64,000 nt of DNA from Cardiocondyla obscurior. Taxonomy: Eukaryota; Arthropoda; Insecta; Hymenoptera; Formicidae. A program made the translations under genes and the position numbers. The notes beneath the pieces were generated by a model. That model was not told the DNA's origin, searched no databases, and was given only the letters and a program-made list of their open reading frames with translations. This document shows, one piece after another, positions 52,220 to 63,283 of the stretch. The stretch covers positions 10,049,001 through 10,113,000 of the forward strand of contig NC_091865.1 of NCBI RefSeq assembly GCF_019399895.1, in the 5' to 3' direction. The stretch's first letter is position 1, and the number at the start of each line of letters is the position of its first letter.

Positions 52220-55200
52220 GTAAGTTGCAGAATTTTTTTTTTGTGATTTATAATCGAGACTTTAAAATTTTATTAAATTTAACTTGCATGATTAATTAAC
52301 AACAAGATTAGTAATATTACTGAATTGCTGGATTTATCAATGTTACGTCATGCACCCACGCGCGAAAAGTTAGAGTTTCGCATGAAACTTATTAGAAGTG
52401 TACACCAAAAATATTCTCGAATGAAACAACGTTACTTCCACTGCTGCGTATGTTTCTTGACATTAAAACCTGTCGCTTTAATAATTTTTTTTTCGTTTTT
52501 AAAATATGCATGTTTTTTGCGAGCAATAAATTTTCCAGATAATAATGTCATGTGTAACCGCATGATAATTGTACGTCGCGAACGAATTTAATAGCGTAAC
52601 GTTTAAACTTTGTGAAGCGTCCGCGACGATAAAAAAAAAAGCTTGCGTTTTAATCGAAGGGCAAAAAAAAATTAGGTCGGAAATGCGAAATCTCTATCGA
52701 AGGTAACGCAAGTTGAGACGCGTAAATCGAAAGATAGCGACGAGTATTTGCAACGAGCGAAAGAAAATGAGGAAAGAAACGAAAGGTAAACGATTGAAAA
52801 GAGAGGCAAGAAGATCGTAACACGACTCGCGTGCCAAGGTCCGCCATGTTTCGAAGAAGCCCACTACCGACGAAATTAACCGTACGCGTTTACTCGAGGA
52901 CAAAAACTAATGGCTTTCACGCTAGCCACTCAAGATTAATTAACGAAACAACTAAAAATGGCGACGTTCGTGTTCCGGCGGCAAGGCGTCCGCGGCCATA
53001 TAGAACGGGATTCTGCACATTCTTTCCCTGGACTGCAGAAGATATATGCGCATAAAATTTGAATGGGAAATAGGAAGCACTTTTTCAGTATAAAAATATA
53101 TAATTAATACAAGTATGTGGTACAGAGAGATAAGAAAGATAAAGGAAGTGCAGAATATAGTAGAGACATTTTTAAGATAACTCAATTTTACATTGCCCGA
53201 TTATTCCCGTTCTTTCTTTGAACTTTTTGTATAGAGATCGAGCGATGCTACGTAATATTAAAAAAAAAAAAAAAAACGCATTGAAAGGGAAGAAAAAGAG
53301 AACAAAATATGAACCTGGTACGGGAAGTTGTACTGTTCATATTTCATTAGTTGTGATTGCAGGTATTATAAGATAGGAAATTATTTGAAAGAAAGCGAGA
53401 CTGTCGTTATTGCTAAAAGACGTTCGATGCTAAATAGCTTTATTTATATTCACGTTAATCTTCGAAAAGCAAGCTGTCAGTTTGTCCTAGGACGCGACGC
53501 GACGCGGACGTCTCGAAGTAGGGATCGTACGCGCGGATGATCCGGACAGGCCACGGGTTTCGGCTTTCGGAGGAAGACGTAGGCGAGTCACGCGACAGCT
53601 TGACAGACAGACATTAACGATCCACGATGGATCCGCGTGATTGCCATCGCCCGATCACGCACACCGGCGCATATCGGCCTCTCTCGGAGTCGCGCGGGGG
53701 AGATCGAGACTCGAAACGATCCTCTCGTCATCGAACCGCGCGCGTTTGTGTTTTGCGGTTGTATGCAAACAGATGGGAAATAAGAAGGAAGAGAGGAGAA
53801 AAGAAGAGGGCTCGCCGTATTTCGAAACCGGGGCATAAATTGCATGAAATAATGTGTATGTACTTGAACCGCGACACAAGTCGAGTGCACAATACTCGAT
53901 TTACTTACAAAGCATCATATATATTGTAATGAACGAGCTTTAAGTGACGATTGCCAGAATGGCTCTAGTACACGCGATTACGCAATGTATAATTACATGT
54001 CGCCGACAAAGAGGATATCACCTCGCGTAATTGCTATTGCTATAAATTACACATATTACCATTTCAGGCTCCATTATCCTCCGATTACACACCGTAATTT
54101 TAGTCGGTTATAACTGCGTCGGTGCCATTAAGTATCCAAACTCATTACATTTTTATTCCGATAGATATACACCGAATTGCACGAGCGATTTTACCTTATA
54201 TTAAAATTTCAAATTCAGGGCATTAATATAGATTTTTTTTTCTAATAAATTTCGTTAACTCTCAATCTATTCGCAAGCCTGGCAATTATTTGCGAGAATT
54301 ACGAATTACATGCACGGGATTACTTAATACACTTCTCTATCGGCGCAACATTAATCAGCATTATGAGGCGCATTTATCCGACGTACCCGCGAAATAACGT
54401 AGCGTAGTATTCGACGCGCCAGTCGTGCGAATCACGGTCGCATTAATGCGCGCGGTAAAGGCCCAGCTGTCAAATTATCGAAGCGCCGAGCATTCCTCTT
54501 GAAGAAATTCATCTCCATCATCCTCCCTCTTAGCGGCCGCGATCCCGCGGGATCCTCCTCGGCCTTCGCGAGCTCTCGCGGCCGCGCTCGTTGTTCCGTC
54601 GTATATACCCTTCGGTACGGTACCCGCACACACGTACACGCTTTGCGAGGGTCTCTCGGATGTCTCGAATGGCGCGCACCTCGCATGGTGGTTTCCACAC
54701 GCGTAATCACCTGTCTCGTCCATCATAAGGCCCGTACCTGGCCAGATGTAATATGCCGTGGCCCACGCAAAACCCGTCCGACGTCCCAACGTTTCAACAC
54801 ACGCCCACGAGCGGTCGGCTCGCTTTCAAAATGTCGTAAGTCAAATTGCCCCGGAGTGCACCGTTTCATCATCTGGACACGCGGGCACCGGCCGCGGCGC
54901 GTCCATTGCCGATTGCGTTGTGCGCGCATCGCGTTGAAGGCTCGGGCTCGATTGGTGCGCGTGGGCGTACGTGCGGCGTGCGTATACGCGTCACCGACGG
55001 ACAGGCATATCCGCGATTAAATGCGCGAGATCGCTGATTAGCAGCCGCACTGGAACTCCCGCTCGTTGCCATCCTTAGCGAGGATTCCCCGTATCGAAGA
55101 GACAGAAACCGATCGACCTCGTAAGAAATCAGTTAATTACGATCGCACTAATCGTCAACCGCTTAGCTAAAAAAAACGTAGATCTCGTGTCTCGTTAAAA

Positions 55201-57512
55201 ATGCATCTTGGAGAGAAAAAAAAAAGAAAAAAAAAAAGAGCGTGATTCATCAGCAGGCGTAAGCACGGGTCCGACATTCAGCTTCGGAAATGTAAAATTG
55301 CCTTCTCAATTAACATAGATTAGACCACATTGCGGTAGCACGGAAATGTAGGGAAGATCCGAGATGGCGAGCCATCTCGCCAGAAATATGATACGTATCG
55401 TATATCTAAAAAGACACCAGCGGCGTTTCATTAAGCATACTTACCGCGTCGGTACGCGAGCGAAAAAATCTGATGGTGAATTCAGCTTGTAACTCTTGCC
55501 TGCGGGCTGTAATCTGACATTGCACGGTCGCGACACACAAATCGTACTTTTTACTCCACCGAAAGGAGAAACATGGAAATCAATAACACAAAAATATAAC
55601 AACAGAGGGTTGTGGGAATAAATTTTATCGCCCACTCATATTTATCAGATCGATCTTATTTAATATCTTCGATTGCGTAACATCAAATACGCACAATTGC
55701 AACCTTTGATACAGAATTCTAGTGGCAGCCGCTTATACGGAAGAAAATAAAAGGGGGTGGTTTATATCCCTTCTAATCGCCCGCTACTTTCTTATGCAAA
55801 ATACATCGTTGCACACGTTTCCAACTTGTCCCTCGCTAGCGTACAATTTTCTATTCCTCCGTGCAACGGAATAAGTTTTTATATTAAATAATCTCGCAAC
55901 TTTAGGCGGTACAGCATGAAACGAAATGACCGTAATTCCTTCAAAGGGGACCTTCAATTTCAACGATATCTAACCGCGGATTTGAAAGATTTTACGTATG
56001 TGTGCGCGACGTGTAGTCACGCAACAAATTGTCGCCGAGGTATCAATAACCCCAGATAACGCGCATCTTAAGCGCCAGGGTAAAGTCGCGCATCGCCTCG
56101 TCTCGGCCTTCCCGACTCGTGTTCCCGTCCCCAGTCGACTTTGAATAACGATCCATGACGAATTCGACGGACGGCCCCACACCTGAGCCGTTTTACCGGC
56201 TGGTATTCATCCGACAGCGGTGCTCCATTTACACGAGACGCTAGATACAACGTGGGGAGGAAAGGGTGGCAACGTACATCGGCAAAGAAGAGACGTAACC
56301 GGTCGCTAGAAAAGCGTGAAAATTTCGGAATTCCGGCACAAACACCGTAGGTGGTCGTTCCCCTTTCTCAGTAGAATTCTCGCCCTCTTTCTCTCTCTTT
56401 CTCTCTTTCTTTTCCTACCCTTTTGCGCTTCTTTTTTATTCGGGATACGTTTCTCCTTCGTTGTTTCACGGCGAGTTATGGTTTTCCACGGTGCGCCCGT
56501 TGAGTGCGGTGAACCGCGTGCGCGCAGCGCAATTTATCAAAACCGGAGCTGAGGTAGAAATAAGGTTTTCGAGTATCGATACCGTAGCTAAGGATTAAAC
56601 CGATAACGATCGCCGGCCACGGTACGCTTCGGCTTCACGTGTCCGGCGTAATTAATTGCGTCGACGTCTTTATAGTGATACGCGCGTATTCCTCCGGCGC
56701 GGCTATTTTTACAGCAATGGCGCTCGCCGGGCAATTTAACGTGATCTATCGATGGTAGAAGCGGCTACATAGACATTCCTTCCCTTTAGGCATCGCGCTA
56801 TCTAATGCAGTAATTATTAATATTGTTCCGTGATTTATGCCGTGAATTCACAGATATAAATAATTATACAAGTGCTCGTGGATTTAATACTTTAATATAT
56901 CGCGTACATAATTTACTCAATTGGTGTAAAAGAGCTTACTTTTAAATCGTTTCTTTTAACGATTTCTCGGTAACATGTCTTGTTAATAAGATACTTACTT
57001 AATGAGTTCTCTGTAACTTGCCTCCAATGGCACGAAAAAAAATTTTATTATTACGTAAGCGAAGAATAATAAAAATTTTTTGTTTTAACGTGGTTAGAAA
57101 TAGAAAGACACTAGTTATTTGCGACAGCGTATGTTCAATTTTTACAATGTCGTCCATCCGCTTACGTTATTTCAAGTCTTGCTGGACATTTATTTTTGGA
57201 AATGCTTTGTTAGCACCGATCGCCACCAATGATCACTAGGGTGCCAATGGAAAGTCGAGCACTAGTAGCACAAGACCACCGTCGCAGTCAGCTTATTTTA
57301 TTCATACCTTTTTAACTTATTTAGACATTTTTTCTCCCGACGCACAATTGGCATCTTCTACAATTTTGTACTTTTTAAAAGATCCTTACTTTTCTTTTAA
57401 ATTGGTGTCTATTGTCGCCACAAGTGACTCGGCAGTTTTGCACATTTTTCTCCGTAAAATCTTTTCACTCATCTTTACGCAAATCATATATCACTCCTCA
57501 CGAAGATCTTGA
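52220..57512. other. gene-poor interval with palindrome and weak exon candidate
   Basis: No supportable gene. It contains A18 near 53259-53276, a 14-bp palindrome GATCCCGCGGGATC at 54541-54554 flanked by GCGGCCGC at 54533-54540, and a pyrimidine-rich stretch at about 56385-56440. A minus-strand segment at 55445-55506 ends in a strong donor (ACGCG|GTAAGTATG) and could encode PAGKSYKLNSPSDFFARVPT. Its acceptor is weak and it has no partners. Confidence 0.45.
54541..54554. other. 14-bp GC-rich perfect palindrome
   Basis: GATCCCGCGGGATC is self-complementary and directly follows a GCGGCCGC octamer; a second GCGGCCGC-type site lies about 40 bp on. It could be a dimer-binding site or chance in CG-rich DNA. 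Confidence 0.4.
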
Positions 57513-57698
57513 ATAGTGAAAAATATTTTTTTTAAGCGGAAATATAGGTAAAAGCTACTGTAATAATTGAGATAACTTCACAGATTTTCTTCGAAAAAAA
57601 AAACCCATTTTTAAAATATTCACCGAAGAAAATCCTTTACAATAGATCACGATCAACGTAAAACTACACGTAGAGTTCGACTTTTTATTTTTCACTAT
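57513..57698. mobile_element. possible small foldback/MITE element (nested inverted repeats)
   Basis: A 13-bp perfect inverted repeat (ATAGTGAAAAATA at 57513-57525 and its reverse complement at 57686-57698) encloses a second, 11-bp perfect inverted repeat (GATTTTCTTCG at 57583-57593 and its complement at 57624-57634). The arms are similar in length (57 and 51 nt) around a 30-nt loop. Size (186 bp) and symmetry fit a non-autonomous foldback or MITE. No clear target-site duplication was seen and the middle arms pair poorly, so a chance arrangement in AT-rich DNA remains possible. Confidence 0.3.
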
Positions 57699-59892
57699 AC
57701 GAATACCAAAATATGATTTAGTCGTCTATTAATTTTATAAATAAACTCAGTACAATCGGTACGATATTATATCTTCATCTTAGTAAAAAAAAAAAAATTT
57801 GCTATCTTAATTATTAAATCATAATTATTTTCACAAGTAAGAAGATATACATTTCTGTTGTTTTGATTGCGCCATGCATCGCACGCAAATCCAGCCTCTC
57901 GTTTCCGGTCGCGGAAAGTGCGTTGATTTCTCCCTGGACTCGCGAACGAGACGACAAAGAGGAGAGTAAGACGCATGGCCAAGAGAAAGAAAGAATAAAA
58001 AGATAAAAAAAAAAAAATGAAATCTAAATGCAATATGCGGCGCGAATGTTCGGCAACCAGCCGGACCAGCATATGTATCTGCACGAGTAAATACGCGAAG
58101 ACACGCCCGTCGCAATTACACGAGTGCCTGCAAGTATAATGAGGCGTGCGTTTCATTGTGATTTATGCAGCAGCTGGGATCACATTTATGTGTGTGTGTA
58201 CGTGTGTCTCTCTCGAGAGGCCATCTCGAGCTCTCCGTCTTTCGCCTCTTCTCATGCTCGGCTCGACAAATTCATAGTAAGTCAACGACACGCGGAATTA
58301 AAACGCGATCAAAAACCCACCGGCCTGAACTATCGAGCTAATCAGCCAATCATTGAAAAAGAATTTTCTTAGAATATAGCGCTCGGCACGTGTTCTCACT
58401 CCTATAATCTGAAATAAATTAGAAAGCGCCAACAGCAACGGCTCTTTTTTAGTACGGATTATTTTCAACTCCGATCCTGTTGATATTAACCCCACCGCCG
58501 ATTGCGGTCAAACGCAAGTAATTCAATTATTAATAAACGCACAATGTTCGGCCGTTTCGCAAGAGATGAAAGAAATAACAGCATATAATATACCTTCTCG
58601 GTTGTATCCACGTGCACCATAATTAGATGTAAATTCGCCGCCCACTTGTCTTGATTGATTCGCAAATGTCGTATAATGGGGCGCTAGGAAGGTTAATTTG
58701 TTGGTCGCGCGTTAAATATGCAATCTCGCGGGGGGATCATCATCGGTTCTCGAACGAGGAGGTTTCACATTAAGCGACTCGCGTGGCAATCGTCGTGACG
58801 CGGAGAGAGATATTAACCCTTAAAGACTGTAAATATCAATGCGCAATAAATTACGCTGAATAGACGAAATTATAGGCGGCTGGCCGGTGATTTAACGATG
58901 ATTTTTGCACATCGCTACATAATACTCTGTTATTAATATTTTTTCTTCTTCTGTCTGCCGTTCATGCGCGTCGAAATAATAATATTTTTGGTGGACTTTG
59001 TCTTTAAATTGCATAGAGTTAATACAACGCGCGGGGTCTCCTCACGCATGGATACACATATGTGATAGTTGCATCACTAGGAATTCATCGTCGGAAAAAT
59101 ATAGTGCCCAGTACTTGACGTTTCGCTTAGAACACTTTATCATCAGTTTCTAAAAGCGCTTGATATAATTTTAAATATTTTAAAGTACATTTCGAATTGC
59201 TTTAAGTAATTTTTAATTTTTTTTTTTTTTTTTTCCGAGGAAACCCTCAATAAATGTGAAGCAGTAACGCAAACAATAGTTTCGAACGTGGCAAATCGAT
59301 CGGATAGCTTAACGTTAAGACAGACGTGTAATAGACATAAAATGATGAATTGATAATAGACAGCGTTCATAAATCCGCGGTCTTATCTTACATCGCGTCG
59401 TTAATTCTGCATCGACAAATACAGGCGCAACAACCATTTCGTGTGTGACTTAAGCGATAAATTGATCGACCTAAACAACTCGTCAAAATGCTGACGCATG
59501 ACCCGCCCGACATGACAGGCGTCATGGACCTTGCGTGTCTCGTTCAGCCGGTTTAATACTATTCGGTTACATGTATTATTCAATCAGCCAATAAGAAGGA
59601 AAACACGCGATTTATGGCGCGGTTGAGAGCGGACGAATCTCAATTTCGATGGACAGATCGCGCATGAATCGTGCCCCTGTTCCTCAATTACAAGTATGAA
59701 CATTTAAAAATAAAATTCTTAAAATGTTGACAATTAAATATTTCGCCCAAATAATTAATAAGTATAAATAAGTAAATTAATAAATTTGAAGCTTTTAAGA
59801 AATCAAATTTATGAGAAATGACACCCAAGCGTGCAATGAGAATTAACAATAATATATTGATAACTAGACGATAATAAATTTAAAACTTGTCT
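57699..59892. other. intergenic, 3' side of the cysteine-rich gene
   Basis: No supportable exon. It contains A12-A13 runs (about 57785 and 58006), T18 near 59217-59234, and AT-rich DNA at 59690-59890 that should hold the 3' UTR of the minus-strand gene ending at 59893. No canonical AATAAA on the minus strand was found in the first 200 nt after that stop. Confidence 0.5.
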
Positions 59893-60727
59893 TCAAGAAT
59901 CATCACTGACGCTGGAATCAGTCGTTGTCGTGTCGCGTGAATGGCTAGGTTCACCGAAAATCATGCGATTTTTTCTACAAGCTCCTGCACTGCAATTCTT
60001 TAACGTATTGCTGCATTTTTTCAGATCGCACTTGAATCCCAATACCCGTTTAACTCCAATCTCGTCCCGCACAGACTTTACTTTAGCGACAGCTTGTTCT
60101 GTAGTTTTCTTAAAAATTGGCAAAGCGCTCTGTTAGATGTTACATGTTGAAAAGTCCTCAATTCCTGCAGAAATGTCTCTGTGACGGAGACGAGAAATGC
60201 AAAAAAAAAAAAAAAATGGGACCTGTAACTTCCTCGACGTTTCTTTCATTTTTGTCTTCAGTCGGCCGAACGGCAGCACTTTTCTCATGGTCATTGTCTC
60301 GGGTTTCTTTTGACGACAGAATGATTCACGCAATGCCTGCGGTTTGCAACCTGAAGTTCGAGGTCTAAAATATGTGTAAAATATATAATTGATATTAATA
60401 TCGCCAAAGTCTTTAAGCAGTATGCGAAAAGGTACACACTCGTTTGAGCTGGTTTTTCTACATTCTGCGTTTAATTTTGAACATCCGCTTTTGGACGAGA
60501 ACGAGTTAATTTTGTCTGCACATTTGCACGATCTTGGTTGTTGTTCCTCAGATAATTTTGTACTTTCCTCCCTCTTCAAAAACATTTTAAATAATTCAGT
60601 GATTAAAATACGAATAAATCTAAAGATTCAGGTTTTCCAATTTTTTTTTTCTTCATAAATTTTAAAATATTTTAACTTATTTTTAAAGTTTTAACTTCTT
60701 TTATTTGACAAAATTCTCTTACCTCAT
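59893..60727 (-). CDS. cysteine-rich protein of unknown function (three exons)
   Basis: Not recognised. The model is ATG at 60727-60725, exon 1 coding 60727-60723 (donor ATGAG|GTAAGA), exon 2 60619-60223 (acceptor GAATCTTTAG), exon 3 60129-59893 (TGA). Coding lengths 5+397+237 give 213 codons, or 212 aa, in one frame. Two Cys modules are visible: C33-x-C35-x12-C48-x6-C55-RK and C168-x4-C173-x6-C180-x4-C185-RK. The linker is Lys-rich and the C-terminus is an acidic Ser/Thr tail (TTTTDSSVSDDS). No membrane segment is evident. Doubts: exon 2 ends at a weak donor (CAG|GTCCCA), and a stronger acceptor at 60158 would give an early stop. A further 90-nt AT-rich piece inside exon 2, around residues 63-92, could be an intron (T|GTGTACC...CTTCAG|GT) without changing frame. 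The Met at residue 14 (ATG 60585) is an alternative start. Confidence 0.55.
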
Positions 60728-61501
60728 TAACGCATTGTTTTCTGGTTCGTTTAATCATTTTATTCTGTCGTCAAAAATAATTTATAAGTCTTTACTGTAT
60801 TGTTAACTTTATACGTAATTGAGAAAATGCTTGCAAATTTCATATCTAAGTCATACTTTCAATCAAAGTAGTCGATTTAGGAGATCTCATAATCGCGTGA
60901 TCACGAAGTATCACGATGGTCGTTGAACCCATTTTCAATTTATCGTCGAGAGTAAAGGCTGGACTTCTCGCTATAGTGAGAATTTTCTTCATTTCATGTG
61001 TCTACATTTACATAATTTAAAGATACAATATCGTTTTCTCTATTTTTGGATTTAGCCACTATTTTAAATTTAATTGATAGCTATATAAACGATAACCCAA
61101 TCTAACCTGATTGTCATTATTAGAAGATCGATCGTAGATATTTCGAAATCTTTTTCTGAGATTTCTGCAGAACTTAACTAGTCTGTGATATAGAGCCGAA
61201 ATTATGAAATATTTGGATTATAATAATTAAATTAAATTAATTCACCCGCTCTGTGAACGTAGACAAGAAGTCATTAAACTAAAATTTGGAAAGTTGAATG
61301 CTGCAAATCTCGAAGACTTGATTGAAATATGATCGATATATTTTATAACGTTTAATAATATTAAGAAATAACAAAATACTGTTACGATAAATTACTTATT
61401 AATATTTTTTAATTTTTCTATAAAAATTTAAATTTCTGAAATTGGCATTATATTAAAATAAAGAAGACGATATAATTTATCTATATTTTGAAATATACAC
61501 G
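60728..61501. other. spacer between two same-strand genes
   Basis: 774 bp of AT-rich DNA between the stop of the upstream minus-strand gene (61502) and the start of the cysteine-rich gene (60727). It should contain the 3' end of the first and the promoter of the second. An ATTAAA variant polyadenylation hexamer reads on the minus strand at about 61347. No open exon was seen, and splice phases do not support joining the two genes into the continuous frame of exon 2 downstream. Confidence 0.45.
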
Positions 61502-63283
61502 CTAAACATTTTTGCTTTTAGACTTTGCAATTTTTGTCGGGAGTTTCTGAATACAACGAACGCCTTTTTCAATAAATGTCTTTGTTCTTGGTTTAAAACT
61601 TGATACATTTCTAGACGGAATTTCCTAAAAGATAAATAAAATTGATACGTATTAAAATAAAAGATTAAATAAATTGTAATATATATTTAAAAAAATTAGA
61701 TTTATTAATAAAGTTTACGGTTGTTAAATCCACGTTTGATTCACAATCGTTTGCAATGTGCTTTCTGCTTGCTGTATTTTCGTTACTAATTGCCTCTTGG
61801 GACTTTAACTCGTCTTCAAACATCGTTCGATCATGTCGCATTTCTCTCGATGGCATAACTGAAAGTTAAAACTTCGTTAAAGTTATTCGCATTAATTTTA
61901 TATCTAAAGACGTATATATATATTTTTTTCTTTTACTATTTGATCTGTCAATTTGATCTCTATCTTCATATTGATTGTTGTCATATGTATCTTTAAACTT
62001 GAGTGATCTCTTTGGTATTTTTCGTTCATCACTTCTATCTTCCTCAGAAAAGTCGGAAGCAACAATGCTCTGCCCACTCGTAACAACTCTTTCATTGTAA
62101 CGTCGAATTCTTTCGGTACTAAAATTATAATTTTAAATAGCTATGCTTTAAATTTACAAGCAAAAAGTTTACCTTGTAACTTCAATTAAAGCCGATGACA
62201 TATCGAGACTGTAATGTGGAACTGTGTAAGAGTCCATGTATTCCATTTGATTCGCATATTGCTCGGGTTTCTTTGCTTCGCTCCGCAATTCTTCTCGCGA
62301 AGAAGTTTCAAATCTGGCTGCGTTATTATTATTATCATTTCTGTTTCTCGGCATCGATGTCACAAAACGACTTGGACCCTATTCAAAGATACACATGCAT
62401 ATTCACAAAGTTTTATTTCTATTTATAAAATAAAATTACTTAGCAGCAATTCTGCAAATATTCTATATATTGATTTGCAAATAATGAGCTTTCGCTCATT
62501 TGCAATTTTTAACATAAAACCATTAAGTATTTGTACTTCATCAGTGTCTTCTTCAAACAATATTAAAGTAACTGATGACCCATCTAAAACTCCATGCAGA
62601 TGCGGCAACTTTTGTTGACAACAATCAACTGAACGACTTTTTAGTATTTTCCACCAGGAATTTTCGTCTTCCAAAAATGTCTTAATTTTTTCAATTTCTC
62701 GTAAGCAAACCTTCACTGCATGATGAGCACCTTTCAGATCATTAATTTTATCTCTCGATAATTCAACTGAATTATTTGACTGACCTTTGATCTAAATTTA
62801 AAAAACAAATTTTTGGTAAAATTTCTTTAATGTTATTTGTTGGGAATGAATTACCGTTCTGTCATGATTCTTTAGTCTCTCAAAATCCTGAACATTTCTC
62901 TTTACGTCTAAAGTTTTATTTGCAACGCGATTGACATTGTAGAAACGCGAATTAAATTCGTATTTCAAATCTGAATCAACTTTCGTATTGCATCTGCTTG
63001 GCTCGCAGTACTCTCTTCGTCTCCTGACAGACGATTTATAACGGCTTTCCGAAGTGCGTGGATTGAAAGCAGTTGGCGGAGTACGGCGAGTACAAATCCT
63101 ACATGGAGGTTCCTAAAATGGCAAAATATGACATTCGAAAAGGTGTATAATATCAGAGAAATATTTGCAACAGCCACGTTTCTCTGATAAATACAAGTTT
63201 TACAAATTATCTAAAAAAAATCATATTAAATAAATAATTTAATATACACGTCGTTAAAAAATGTAGAATAGGTTACGTACCAT
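61502..63283 (-). CDS. uncharacterised hydrophilic protein, about 400 aa (seven exons)
   Basis: Not recognised. Exons, minus strand: 63283-63281 (ATG|GTACGT), 63112-62855, 62791-62440, then 62378 or 62317 to 62173, 62118-61937, 61858-61719, 61624-61502 (TAG). Every junction except one has matching phase and a GT...AG intron of 77-168 nt. With the 62317 acceptor the sum is 1,203 nt, or 400 aa. Composition: Arg/Cys-rich N-terminus (EPPCRICTRRTPP), a probable helical charged segment (about residues 97-135, with a WW pair at 133-134), polyAsn (NDNNNN), then long Glu/Asp/Arg-rich disordered stretches and a basic C-terminus (KIAKSKSKNV). No signal peptide or membrane segment. Unresolved border: donor CTAA|GTAATT (62440) fits acceptor 62317 but not the coding-looking sequence 62378-62318. 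Alternatively a weak donor at 62537 fits acceptor 62378. Cytoplasmic or nuclear location is likely by composition only. Confidence 0.6.

Noticed and set aside
57018..57239. 73-codon + strand frame just left of the possible foldback element
   Set aside because: No similarity to any transposase recognised. It lies outside the inverted repeats, and its composition fits AT-rich chance.
60133..60222. Read-through tail of exon 2 of the cysteine-rich gene (polyPhe stretch)
   Set aside because: The polyPhe comes from a T-rich intron. Splicing CAG|GTCCCA to ACAG|AGC gives a longer frame with a second Cys module.
61904..62095. Alternative 63-codon frame over exon 5 of the right-hand gene
   Set aside because: It is out of phase with the neighbouring exons. 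The frame beginning STERIRRYNER joins both neighbours in phase.
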